Assembly (NCBI GenBank): GCA_019090225.1
Contig: JAHRWI010000224.1
Location: 1-9,570 of the forward strand
Origin: Porticoccaceae bacterium
GTDB lineage: Bacteria > Pseudomonadota > Gammaproteobacteria > Pseudomonadales > Porticoccaceae
Direction of reading: 5' to 3'
Length of the DNA stretch: 9,570 nucleotides
Shown: in pieces, positions 1 to 6,335 of the stretch
Layout: the number at the start of each line of letters is the position of its first letter
How positions within the stretch are numbered: the first letter of the stretch is position 1
Translations under genes and position numbers: made by a program
Notes under the pieces: model-generated
What the model saw: the letters and a program-made list of their open reading frames with translations, nothing else
What the model was told of the DNA's origin: nothing
Database searches by the model: none

Positions 1-19
1 ACAATTAAAATCAGTACCG

Positions 20-880
20 CTAAACTGCCGCTGCCCCACTGACAATTTCAGACAATTCCTGAGTAATCGCTGCCTGTCGAGCTTTGTTGTAGAGCAGTTC
101 GAGCTCGTCTATTAGCTCCCCGGCATTGTCGGTAGCGTTTTTCATAGCGATCATTCGAGCTGCCTGTTCGCAGGACTTGTTTTCTACAACCCCCTGATAA
201 ACCTGAGACTCAACATAGCGAATCAACAAACCATCTAGCAGGTCTTTAGCATCGGGTTCATAGATATAATCCCAATAATGCTTAAGGTTTTCGTTTTCTT
301 CTGGCAACAGGGGTAACAGTTGCTCGACCTGTGGCGCCTGAGTCATGGTGTTAACAAACTCGTTCGATACCAGATAAAGTTTGTCGAGACGACCTTCGTC
401 AAAGGCATCTAGCATGACCTTAACGCTCCCGATAAGCTCTGCCGCAACCGGCTGATCACCCATATCTTTAACCGTGGCAACGACATTCGCGCCGACACCA
501 CCAAAAAAAGCTGAAGCTTTACTACCAATAGCGCAGATATCAACTTCAGCACCCTGGTCTGACCATTCCTTCATCTTTTTTAAGGTAGCTTTAAATAAAT
601 TGACATTTAAACCACCACAAAGGCCTCGATCCGTTGACACGAGAATATAACCGACTCGTTTAACCTCTCGCTCTTCAAGGTATTTGTGCTTGTATTCAGG
701 AGACGCATTAGCAATGTGGCCAATAACTGCCCGGATACGCTGAGCGTATGGCTTGCCAAGAGACATTCGATCCTGAGCACGGCGCATTTTACTGGCCGCC
801 ACCATTTCCATAGCGCTGGTGATCTTTTGTGTACTTTTTACACTATTGATCTTTGTTTTAACTTCCTTACCAACAGCCAT
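20..880 (-). CDS. atpG: F1Fo ATP synthase subunit gamma
   Basis: Central rotor shaft of the F1 head. It turns inside the alpha3beta3 ring and passes the rotation of the c-ring to the catalytic sites; it is a peripheral protein on the cytoplasmic face of the inner membrane. The product is 286 aa, against 287 in E. coli as I recall it. The N-terminal helix (about residues 1-60, with TQKITSAMEMVAASKMRRAQ at 17-36) and the C-terminal helix form the coiled-coil shaft. The family signature ITQELSEIVSGAAA lies at the extreme C-terminus (272-285), and the middle contains the conserved STDRGLCGGLN stretch. The ATG at 878-880 is preceded by AGAGG at 890-894, 9 nt upstream. It follows atpA after 62 nt and is co-transcribed with it; atpD should lie beyond position 1. 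Nothing unusual. Identification is essentially certain. Confidence 0.98.
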   Translation of the reverse strand: MAVGKEVKTKINSVKSTQKITSAMEMVAASKMRRAQDRMSLGKPYAQRIRAVIGHIANASPEYKHKYLEEREVKRVGYILVSTDRGLCGGLNVNLFKATLKKMKEWSDQGAEVDICAIGSKASAFFGGVGANVVATVKDMGDQPVAAELIGSVKVMLDAFDEGRLDKLYLVSNEFVNTMTQAPQVEQLLPLLPEENENLKHYWDYIYEPDAKDLLDGLLIRYVESQVYQGVVENKSCEQAARMIAMKNATDNAGELIDELELLYNKARQAAITQELSEIVSGAAAV

Positions 881-942
881 TAAGAATTACCTCTTGCCCT
901 TCGAAGCGGGTCTGTGCCGAATGTGGTGAACAAGCCTTTGAC

Positions 943-2487
943 CTACCAGGTTTGAGTCGCTGAAAATTTGTCCAAAGCGGCTTTGTAGCCAGCCTGGATA
1001 TCATCGTTCCAGTCACCCGTATCATTAACCTGTTTGAGGAGATCGCTATGCTCGCTGTTCATGTAGGACAGCAGCGCGGCTTCAAAATCACCTACTTTTA
1101 CGACCGGAACTTCTTTTAAATAACCTTCGTTAGCGGCATAAAGTGAAACGCCCATTTCAGCAACACTCAAGGGTGAATACTGATCCTGTTTCATCAACTC
1201 TGTTACCCGTTGACCATGCTCAAGCTGCTCGCGGGTCGCATCGTCAAGATCCGAGGCAAACTGTGAGAACGCTGCCAGCTCTCGATACTGAGCCAAAGCC
1301 AGACGAATACCACCACCGAGCTTTTTAATAATTTTGGTTTGCGCCGCACCACCCACCCGAGATACGGACAAGCCCGCATTCATGGCTGGACGGATACCGG
1401 AGTTAAACAGATCCGTTTCAACGAAGATCTGGCCATCGGTGATCGAAATAACGTTGGTCGGTACAAAGGCTGATACGTCACCGGCCTGAGTTTCAATAAT
1501 AGGCAGCGCTGTCAATGAGCCAGTTTGGCCTTTCACTTCACCTTTAGTGAAGGCTTCAACGTAATCGATATTGACGCGGGCTGAACGTTCGAGCAAACGG
1601 GAGTGCAGATAAAACACATCGCCCGGATAAGCTTCACGCCCAGGTGGACGACGTAGCAACAATGAAATTTGGCGATAAGCCCAGGCCTGTTTGGTCAAAT
1701 CATCATAAACAATCAGTGCATCCTGGCCTCTATCACGATAGTACTCACCCATAGTACAACCGGCATACGGGGCCAGATATTGCATGGAAGCCGGATCTGA
1801 GGCAGTCGCCGCAACAACAATGGTATGGTCCATTGCGCCGTGTTCTTCAAGCTTACGAACGATATTCGCTACCGTTGAAGCTTTTTGACCAATCGCGACG
1901 TAAACACATTTAACGCCCGTGCCTTTTTGATTGATGATCGCATCAATAGCGATGGCCGTTTTACCAATCTGGCGATCACCAATAATTAGTTCTCGCTGAC
2001 CTCGGCCAACTGGCACCATGGCATCAATCGCTTTAAGTCCGGTTTGGACGGGCTGGTCAACCGATTGTCTTTCAATAACACCTGGGGCGACTTTTTCAAG
2101 AGCATCTGTCAACGGTGCGTTAATTGGACCCTTGCCATCTATTGGGTTGCCCAAAGCATCTACCACCCGGCCTTCCAACTCAGGACCAATAGGTACTTCG
2201 AGGATACGGCCTGTACAACGGGCTTTTTGTCCTTCTGCCAGAGACTGGTAGTCTCCCAGTACAACAGCACCTACTGAATCTCGCTCAAGGTTGAGCGCCA
2301 TACCGTAAAGGCCGCCGTCAAATTCGATCATCTCACCGTACATAACATCGGCAAGGCCGTGGATTCGCACGATACCGTCCGACACCGATACGATGGTGCC
2401 TTCGTTTTGTGCTTCTGTGGAAACCTCTAAATTATCAATACGTTGCTTGATAATTTCGCTGATTTCAGATGGATTCAGTTGCTGCAT
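943..2487 (-). CDS. atpA: F1Fo ATP synthase subunit alpha
   Basis: Non-catalytic nucleotide-binding subunit of the F1 hexamer, which alternates with beta. The product is 514 aa (E. coli 513). A beta-barrel domain comes first (to about residue 95). The nucleotide-binding domain follows, with P-loop GDRQIGKT at 170-177 and LIVYDDL at 258-264. The SVSRVGG segment carries the arginine finger, R377, equivalent to E. coli R376. A C-terminal helical domain ends the protein. The frame stays open for 35 codons upstream, to 2592, but that stretch lies inside atpH and does not resemble AtpA. I chose the ATG at 2485-2487 because it gives the family N-terminus MQQLNPSEIS and has GAGGA at 2495-2499, 7 nt upstream. 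The gap to the atpH stop is 16 nt. The Ile in the P-loop, where E. coli has Thr, matches Pseudomonas sequences as I recall them and is a lineage trait. Confidence 0.98.
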   Translation of the reverse strand: MQQLNPSEISEIIKQRIDNLEVSTEAQNEGTIVSVSDGIVRIHGLADVMYGEMIEFDGGLYGMALNLERDSVGAVVLGDYQSLAEGQKARCTGRILEVPIGPELEGRVVDALGNPIDGKGPINAPLTDALEKVAPGVIERQSVDQPVQTGLKAIDAMVPVGRGQRELIIGDRQIGKTAIAIDAIINQKGTGVKCVYVAIGQKASTVANIVRKLEEHGAMDHTIVVAATASDPASMQYLAPYAGCTMGEYYRDRGQDALIVYDDLTKQAWAYRQISLLLRRPPGREAYPGDVFYLHSRLLERSARVNIDYVEAFTKGEVKGQTGSLTALPIIETQAGDVSAFVPTNVISITDGQIFVETDLFNSGIRPAMNAGLSVSRVGGAAQTKIIKKLGGGIRLALAQYRELAAFSQFASDLDDATREQLEHGQRVTELMKQDQYSPLSVAEMGVSLYAANEGYLKEVPVVKVGDFEAALLSYMNSEHSDLLKQVNDTGDWNDDIQAGYKAALDKFSATQTW

Positions 2488-2503
2488 TCTCGATTCCTCG
2501 ATC

Positions 2504-3040
2504 CTACGAATTGATAGCTTCGGCAAGCTTGGCCAGACGACCGCGAACGGACCCGTCGATGATCGTGTCGCCGGCACGGATAACCGCACCACCCAGGAGA
2601 GCTGGGTCTATCGACACATTAATTGTTACTGTTCGTTGCAAACGCTCGGTTAGTGCGCCTGTTAAACTAGCTTGTTGCTCAGCGGACATCTCCTGTGCTG
2701 AAACAACATCGACCGCTATGCTTTTTTCCTGCTCTGCTTTCAGCATTTGATACTGAGCGTTAATTTCAGGCAATAAAGTTAGGCGTCGGTTTTCTGCTAG
2801 CGTGTGAACAAAGTTTTTACCCTGGGCAGACAAGTCATCGGCACAAATATCTACTAGCTTCTGTGCCTTGCCCTCTGGGGTTTCACTTGGCGAATTAAAT
2901 AGTTTGGCAACGTTTTGCTGTTCGCTAAGCGCCGACAGCAAACCAAGGGTGTCGGCCCATTGAGTTAGCTGGCTATTTTGCTTAGCTAACTCAAACGCCG
3001 CCTTGGCGTAGGGTCTAGCTAATGTGCTTAATTCAGCCAT
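2504..3040 (-). CDS. atpH: F1Fo ATP synthase subunit delta
   Basis: Delta subunit (OSCP homologue). It sits on top of F1 and ties the alpha3beta3 head to the b-subunit peripheral stalk as part of the stator. The product is 178 aa (E. coli 177). The N-terminal helical-bundle domain begins with the typical ARPYAKAAFELA (8-19). The C-terminal family signature runs from about 144 to 169 and includes AGDTIIDGSVRGRL. The ATG at 3038-3040 has AGAGGT at 3045-3050; that Shine-Dalgarno overlaps the TAG stop of atpF (3049-3051), so the two genes are only 8 nt apart and probably translationally coupled. The last codons run up to the atpA ribosome-binding site. No missing motifs or frame problems. Confidence 0.98.
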   Translation of the reverse strand: MAELSTLARPYAKAAFELAKQNSQLTQWADTLGLLSALSEQQNVAKLFNSPSETPEGKAQKLVDICADDLSAQGKNFVHTLAENRRLTLLPEINAQYQMLKAEQEKSIAVDVVSAQEMSAEQQASLTGALTERLQRTVTINVSIDPALLGGAVIRAGDTIIDGSVRGRLAKLAEAINS

Positions 3041-3048
3041 TGATACCT

Positions 3049-3519
3049 CTACAGTTGAGCCGCTAGTTGCTCAACCAGCGCTCTGTTCGTCTCGTCATCA
3101 ACGGAACGTTCGAGAACCTTTTCAGCACCAGCTAGCGCGAGCACAACCACCTGACTGCGCAGTTGTTCGCGAGCACGATTAGCTTCCTGCTCAATCTCGG
3201 CCTGTGCTGCCGTGATTAAGCGCTCACCCTCTTCACGAGCTTTGTCTTTAGATTCTTCGACAATCTGGCTCGCCCGCTTTTTGGCTTCATCGATAATGAC
3301 AGCGGCGTCCTGCTTAGCTTCTTTAAGACGGTCTGTCGCCTTATTTTGAGCTAATTCCAAATCCCGCATTGCGCGATCTGCGGCATCAAGGCCATCTGCT
3401 ATCTTCGCCTTGCGTTCTTCCATCGCCGCTATCAACGGCGGCCAGACAAACTTCAGGCAAAACCATACAAAGATGGCAAAAGATATAACCTGGCCTAGTA
3501 ATGTTGCATTGATATTCAC
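3049..3519 (-). CDS. atpF: F1Fo ATP synthase subunit b
   Basis: Peripheral-stalk subunit. A dimer anchors in the membrane next to subunit a and reaches up to delta, holding the head still against rotation. The product is 156 aa, the same length as in E. coli. One N-terminal membrane helix (about 5-27, VISFAIFVWFCLKFVW in part) is followed by the conserved PPL and R36. A long charged, Ala/Glu/Lys/Arg-rich coiled coil follows (about 35-120), and the C-terminus with AGAEKVLERSVD binds delta. The start codon is GTG (3517-3519), supported by AGAGGTG at 3525-3531, 5 nt upstream, and by alignment of MNINATLLGQ with the family N-terminus. It lies 49 nt after atpE, with a small hairpin in that gap. 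Confidence 0.98.
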   Translation of the reverse strand: MNINATLLGQVISFAIFVWFCLKFVWPPLIAAMEERKAKIADGLDAADRAMRDLELAQNKATDRLKEAKQDAAVIIDEAKKRASQIVEESKDKAREEGERLITAAQAEIEQEANRAREQLRSQVVVLALAGAEKVLERSVDDETNRALVEQLAAQL

Positions 3520-3549
3520 ACCAGCACCTCTTGTTAGTCGACTTAACGC

Positions 3550-3564
3550 TGACCTGGACGGTCA
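3550..3564 (-). other. Small hairpin in the atpE-atpF gap
   Basis: The plus strand reads TGACC-TGGAC-GGTCA, a 5-bp stem with a 5-nt loop, beginning 4 nt after the atpE stop codon on the transcript. No T-run follows, so it is not a terminator. It could slow 3' decay of the atpE message, but a stem this short can also occur by chance. Confidence 0.3.
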
Positions 3565-3568
3565 AATA

Positions 3569-3802
3569 TTAAGCGGCTTTGGCGAATAACAGGAACAAAC
3601 CAATACCAACACCGATCATAGGTACCGCATCAACCAGACCCATAACAATGAAAAACTGGGTTCTGAGCATAGGAATGAGTTCAGGCTGACGCGCACCACC
3701 TTCCAAAAATTTGCCGCCAAGTATACCTACACCAATGGCCGCGCCTACAGCGCCTAAGCCCATCAGAATCGCACCAGCCAGGTAGATTAATCCGGTTTCC
3801 AT
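3569..3802 (-). CDS. atpE: F1Fo ATP synthase subunit c
   Basis: Proteolipid that forms the rotating c-ring in the membrane. The product is 77 aa with two hydrophobic helices (about 4-34 and 47-74) joined by the polar loop ARQP (37-40) that contacts gamma/epsilon. The ion-binding carboxylate is D58 in GLVDAVPM, equivalent to E. coli D61. It is an Asp, and the Gln/Glu/Ser set used by sodium-binding rings is absent, so a proton-driven enzyme is inferred. The first helix has the Gly/Ala-rich packing face GLGAVGAAIGVGILGG (15-30). The ATG at 3800-3802 has GGGAG at 3809-3813, 6 nt upstream, one of the stronger ribosome-binding sites in the operon. This fits the many copies of c needed per complex. 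Confidence 0.98.
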   Translation of the reverse strand: METGLIYLAGAILMGLGAVGAAIGVGILGGKFLEGGARQPELIPMLRTQFFIVMGLVDAVPMIGVGIGLFLLFAKAA

Positions 3803-3903
3803 TTTTTGCTCCCGTATTCTCGTTTAGAGTGTCGTTAATGTTTCGTTAAATGTGTGGTGAATCTTTACTACATTGAAACTGATCGTGTTTGTACTGCTTT
3901 ACC
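3803..3903 (-). promoter_or_regulatory. Untranslated region before atpE, possible translation enhancer
   Basis: This 101-nt gap is A/T-rich with little stable pairing, apart from a weak, bulged pairing of GTTTC/AATGT with ACATT/GAAAC. It ends in GGGAG plus an A-run before the atpE ATG. On the mRNA strand it contains TTTAACGAAACATTAACGAC (3831-3850), a short imperfect tandem repeat. E. coli atpE is known to have an unstructured U/A-rich enhancer just upstream, containing a similar TTTTAACTGAAACA stretch as I recall it. An equivalent role is inferred. Confidence 0.4.
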
Positions 3904-4725
3904 TTAATGCTCATCGTGAGCCATGGCTAAATATACAATGGTGAGTACCATGAATATAAAGGCCTGTAGCACGATGATTAAGATATGGAATATTGCCCAG
4001 GGTACAGACAAAGCCCACTGCGCCCAAAAAGGTAATAGCGCAATAAGAATAAATATCATTTCACCGGCATAGAGGTTACCGAACAGACGCAAACCGAGTG
4101 AAATAGGTTTAGCTAGAAGGTTAACTACTTCGAGAAATAAATTGACCGGCAGGCCCCATTTACCAAAGGGATGCAAAGACAGTTCGGCCGCAAAGCCGCC
4201 GATGCCTTTTTGTTTGATGCTGTAGTAAACAACCAGAACGAAGATGCTAAGCGCCATACCCATGGTGATATTGATGTCGGTGGACGGCACCACTTTCAGA
4301 AAGTGTATACCCATGGCCTTGCCCGCTTCGGGAAGAAAATCGATGGGTATTAAATCCATGATATTCATCAGTAAGACCCACATAAAAATGGTCAAACCGA
4401 GAGGCGCTACCATATTGTTCTTATGATGAAACATGCTCTTCACGTTGTCATCGACGAACTCGACAACCATCTCAACCATGTTTTGCAAACCACCGGGGAC
4501 ACCGGTAGTTGGGCTCTTCGCCACCAGGCGAAAAACAAACATAAATAAAACACCCAAAAACAGGGAGAAACCAAAGGTGTCTACGTTGACAGCCCAAAAA
4601 CCCATGTCTGCTGCTTCTTGAGCAGAATGCGCAAAACCCCAGCTACCATCATGATGTTGGCCATAGGTTAGGTTAGTTAAGTGGTGGGAAATGTACTCTT
4701 CAGCAGTAATGGTTTCGCTAGCCAT
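3904..4725 (-). CDS. atpB: F1Fo ATP synthase subunit a
   Basis: Stator membrane subunit that supplies the two proton half-channels beside the c-ring. The product is 273 aa (E. coli 271). Several hydrophobic membrane segments are visible (about 46-68, 106-124, 154-171, 193-212, 222-238, 241-267). The essential arginine is R213 in SLGLRLFGN (E. coli R210). The channel residues E222, H247 and Q254 match E. coli E219, H245 and Q252. The C-terminus AMAHDEH resembles the E. coli end. The ATG at 4723-4725 has only a modest Shine-Dalgarno, GGAAA at 4732-4736, with AGGAAA farther upstream at 4738-4743. It is separated from atpI by 117 nt that hold a large inverted repeat. Identification is certain. 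Confidence 0.98.
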   Translation of the reverse strand: MASETITAEEYISHHLTNLTYGQHHDGSWGFAHSAQEAADMGFWAVNVDTFGFSLFLGVLFMFVFRLVAKSPTTGVPGGLQNMVEMVVEFVDDNVKSMFHHKNNMVAPLGLTIFMWVLLMNIMDLIPIDFLPEAGKAMGIHFLKVVPSTDINITMGMALSIFVLVVYYSIKQKGIGGFAAELSLHPFGKWGLPVNLFLEVVNLLAKPISLGLRLFGNLYAGEMIFILIALLPFWAQWALSVPWAIFHILIIVLQAFIFMVLTIVYLAMAHDEH

Positions 4726-4743
4726 TAATGATTTCCGTTTCCT

Positions 4744-4821
4744 AAGTCAGTTTGTTTGCTTTTTGTCAAAGCGCGTATTTTCGTCTATCTTTGCATCAGA
4801 GCAGCCATCACAAACTGACTT
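4744..4821 (-). repeat. 12-bp perfect inverted repeat in the atpI-atpB gap
   Basis: Arms AAGTCAGTTTGT (4744-4755 on the plus strand) and ACAAACTGACTT (4810-4821) are exact reverse complements, separated by 54 nt. In the mRNA the second arm ends directly before AGGAAACGGAAA, the atpB ribosome-binding region. Inside the loop a further 5-bp pairing is possible (CTTTG 4789-4793 with CAAAG 4767-4771). It is not followed by a T-run, so it does not look like an intrinsic terminator. A role in mRNA processing, stability or atpB translation is inference. The rest of the 117-nt gap shows nothing recognisable. Confidence 0.7.
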
Positions 4822-4842
4822 TACCTCGACGCTTACCAGGCT

Positions 4843-5238
4843 TTACAACATTTTTTGAACAACGCTAGGCGCAATGATATACGCGCTTTGTGTTAACAAA
4901 AAAACAGCCAGCAACACTAATATATTTAAACCTTGATCAACACCTGGCAAGTACTTAAACGTTGCCACCATGGTAATCACTATTACTATCCATTTCGCTA
5001 ATTGGCCAAGATAAAGGTCAAGCAAGACCTTACCGGCGGAGCGATTTGTTCCGGAACGCAACGATATCAGGGCAAAACTGCAACTAGCTGCTAGTCCTAT
5101 TAACGCACCTACTAAGGCAGCGCTCAATATCGAAGTCTCAAACAAAACAAATAAAATCGCTAACAACAAAACAATTGTTAACTGCGTGGCTGCGATAACT
5201 AAGGCTAATTTCAGGTCTCCCTGATGAGCACTTTCCAT
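4843..5238 (-). CDS. atpI: ATP synthase assembly protein AtpI
   Basis: Small membrane protein at the head of the operon. Family knowledge: AtpI helps c-ring assembly and, in some bacteria, Mg2+ supply; it is usually dispensable. With the start chosen here the product is 131 aa, with four hydrophobic segments (about 11-33, 37-60, 79-97, 103-124) and a short basic loop, RSGTNRSAGK, between the second and third. I prefer the ATG at 5236-5238 because AGAGG at 5247-5251 lies 8 nt upstream. The ATG at 5260-5262 would add eight residues (MSGPEAGL) but has no ribosome-binding site. The gene is the first behind the promoter at 5337-5365. Sequence conservation in this family is low, so the name rests on topology, size and position upstream of atpB. 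Confidence 0.92.
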   Translation of the reverse strand: MESAHQGDLKLALVIAATQLTIVLLLAILFVLFETSILSAALVGALIGLAASCSFALISLRSGTNRSAGKVLLDLYLGQLAKWIVIVITMVATFKYLPGVDQGLNILVLLAVFLLTQSAYIIAPSVVQKML

Positions 5239-5330
5239 CAAACCAGCCTCTGGCCCGGACATCCGTTATTGCGTTTTCTCCCAATACTTTGGAATCTTCG
5301 CGTCCTCAAAACCACAGGCAGCCACAAGCG
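5239..5330 (-). promoter_or_regulatory. 5' leader of the atp operon
   Basis: Roughly 90 nt of untranslated leader are inferred between the promoter's likely start site (about 5329-5331) and the preferred atpI ATG. At its 5' end it can form a short hairpin, GCCGC-GCTT-GTGGC with one G-T pair (5321-5334 region). A GTG-started frame of 19 codons (5266-5325) ends in TAA 3 nt before the upstream in-frame ATG of atpI. It has no ribosome-binding site, and I do not call it a gene. No riboswitch motif was recognised. Confidence 0.4.
5247..5251 (-). promoter_or_regulatory. Shine-Dalgarno site deciding the atpI start
   Basis: AGAGG on the minus strand, 8 nt before the ATG at 5236-5238. The in-frame ATG 24 nt farther upstream (5260-5262) is preceded by ACGCAATAACGG, which has no purine-rich match at a working distance. 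This supports the shorter, 131-aa AtpI. Confidence 0.65.
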
Positions 5331-5336
5331 CGGCGC

Positions 5337-5365
5337 ATTATAGTCAGGTTAATTGTGCGAATCAA
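5337..5365 (-). promoter_or_regulatory. sigma70 promoter of the atp operon
   Basis: The minus strand reads TTGATT (5360-5365), a 17-nt spacer, then TATAAT (5337-5342), a perfect -10 with optimal spacing and a 4/6 match at -35. It points at atpI and lies about 100-120 nt upstream of it, where an atp operon promoter is expected. The bases between the -10 and the likely start are GCGCCGCG. Such a GC-rich discriminator is typical of promoters under stringent (ppGpp/DksA) control, so growth-rate regulation is a reasonable inference. Confidence 0.8.
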
Positions 5366-5423
5366 CAAATACAGTGCTATTCAGGCGTTTATTCGAGTCA
5401 GGATATATATCAACGGCAAAAGC

Positions 5424-6299
5424 TTATTTAATGTGTTCTAAAATTCCTTCTAATTCTTCGACGCTGTTGTAAGTTATCGTCATCTTCCCCTTGCCGCCAC
5501 TTCGGTGCGCTATTTTAACACCTGCTCCCAGCAACACTGAAACCTGTTGCTCTAAGCGGCTTATATCGGGATCACTCGCAGCTGCAGTATCGGGATTTTC
5601 CTTGTGTTTTAAGGTTCGCCGCACCAGGACTTCGGTATCTCTCACCGACAAGCCCTTGCTCGCTACCATCCGAGCGGTTTCTATTTGCTGTTGGCCACTT
5701 AGTGCTAACAAAGCGCGACCGTGGCCCATTTCCAGATCACCTCGTTCAAGCATCAGTGCGACATCATTTTGCAAACTGTTCAAACGTATTAAGTTGGCTA
5801 CCGCAGAACGGGATTTACCCACCGCTTTAGCGACCTGTTCCTGGGTATAACCAAACTCTTCCTGCAAGCGTACCAATGCTTTTGCTTCTTCCATCGCATT
5901 GAGATTTTCCCGTTGGATATTCTCAATTAAAGCCATCGCCAGGGTGTCCTGATCACTCAGGTCACGAATCAATACCGGCACGGTGCTTAAACCAGCAATT
6001 TGTGCGGCTCGCCAGCGACGTTCTCCTGCGACTATTTCATAGCTATCCTGTTCGAGCTGGCGCACTAAAATTGGCTGCATAATGCCCTGTTCGCGTATCG
6101 AATCCGCTAATTCTTCCAGAGCTTCCCGGTTCATGTCCTGGCGAGGTTGGTAACGACCTCGCGCTAACCATTCGATAGGTAGATCTCTTAAGCTCTTATC
6201 GCCACTTAGCCCCGACGTTTGTTCCGTGCCGGTATTGTCCTCACTCAAACCCAGGAGGGCATCGAGACCTTTACCCAGGCCCTTTCGTTTTGTGTTCAT
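5424..6299 (-). CDS. parB: Chromosome partitioning protein ParB
   Basis: CTP-dependent DNA clamp that loads at parS sites near the origin, spreads along DNA and stimulates ParA to move newly replicated origins apart. The product is 291 aa, normal for chromosomal ParB. Visible parts in order: N-terminal basic ParA-interaction motif KRKGLGKGLDALLG (4-17); the ParB/Srx nucleotide domain with box I GERRWRAA (92-99) and box II ENIQRENLN (126-134), which bind CTP; the helix-turn-helix for parS at about 151-173 (YTQEQVAKAVGKSRSAVANL); and a C-terminal dimerisation domain rich in charged residues. The ATG at 6297-6299 has no clear Shine-Dalgarno and overlaps the stop of a 10-codon frame (TGATG), which suggests translation coupled to parA. 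It lies 36 nt after parA and is the last gene before the atp promoter gap. Confidence 0.97.
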   Translation of the reverse strand: MNTKRKGLGKGLDALLGLSEDNTGTEQTSGLSGDKSLRDLPIEWLARGRYQPRQDMNREALEELADSIREQGIMQPILVRQLEQDSYEIVAGERRWRAAQIAGLSTVPVLIRDLSDQDTLAMALIENIQRENLNAMEEAKALVRLQEEFGYTQEQVAKAVGKSRSAVANLIRLNSLQNDVALMLERGDLEMGHGRALLALSGQQQIETARMVASKGLSVRDTEVLVRRTLKHKENPDTAAASDPDISRLEQQVSVLLGAGVKIAHRSGGKGKMTITYNSVEELEGILEHIK

Positions 6300-6331
6300 C
6301 AGGAATAATCCGTCTTGTGTTTCAAATCCAT
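6299..6331 (-). other. Possible 10-codon mini-ORF coupling parA to parB
   Basis: Between parA and parB an ATG occurs 4 nt after the parA stop (6329-6331). It encodes MDLKHKTDYS and ends at a TGA whose last base is the first base of the parB ATG (TGATG). No Shine-Dalgarno precedes either the mini-ORF or parB. A ribosome ending parA could restart here and be delivered to the parB start. This is inference from spacing only; the peptide itself need not have a function. Confidence 0.35.
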
Positions 6332-6335
6332 GAAG

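Noticed and set aside
881..942. CCCGCTTCGAAGGG in the atpA-atpG gap as a hairpin
   Set aside because: The pairing is out of register by one base and gives only a 3-bp stem; no T-run follows.
1964..1987. Ile in the AtpA P-loop (GDRQIGKT) instead of the E. coli Thr
   Set aside because: The essential GKT is intact, and to my recollection Pseudomonas AtpA has the same Ile, so it is a lineage feature and not a defect.
2488..2592. N-terminal extension of AtpA by 35 residues into atpH
   Set aside because: The extension overlaps the conserved end of atpH, does not look like any AtpA N-terminus, and the inner ATG has a proper ribosome-binding site and the family sequence MQQLNPSEIS.
2018..2750. Plus-strand open frames opposite atpA and atpH
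   Set aside because: They are antisense shadows of conserved genes, with no ribosome-binding sites or recognisable protein features.
4764..4769. Perfect -35 hexamer TTGACA (minus strand) in the atpI-atpB gap as an internal promoter
   Set aside because: No acceptable -10 hexamer lies 16-18 nt downstream (CTTAGG-like sequence only), so a sigma70 promoter is not supported.
4785..4808. Seven-codon ATG frame in the loop of the atpI-atpB inverted repeat
   Set aside because: The nearest GAGG is too far upstream to serve as a ribosome-binding site, and such a short frame is expected by chance.
5402..5411. GATATATATC palindrome after parB
   Set aside because: Simple AT alternation with no loop and no T-run; not a terminator and no known binding site recognised.
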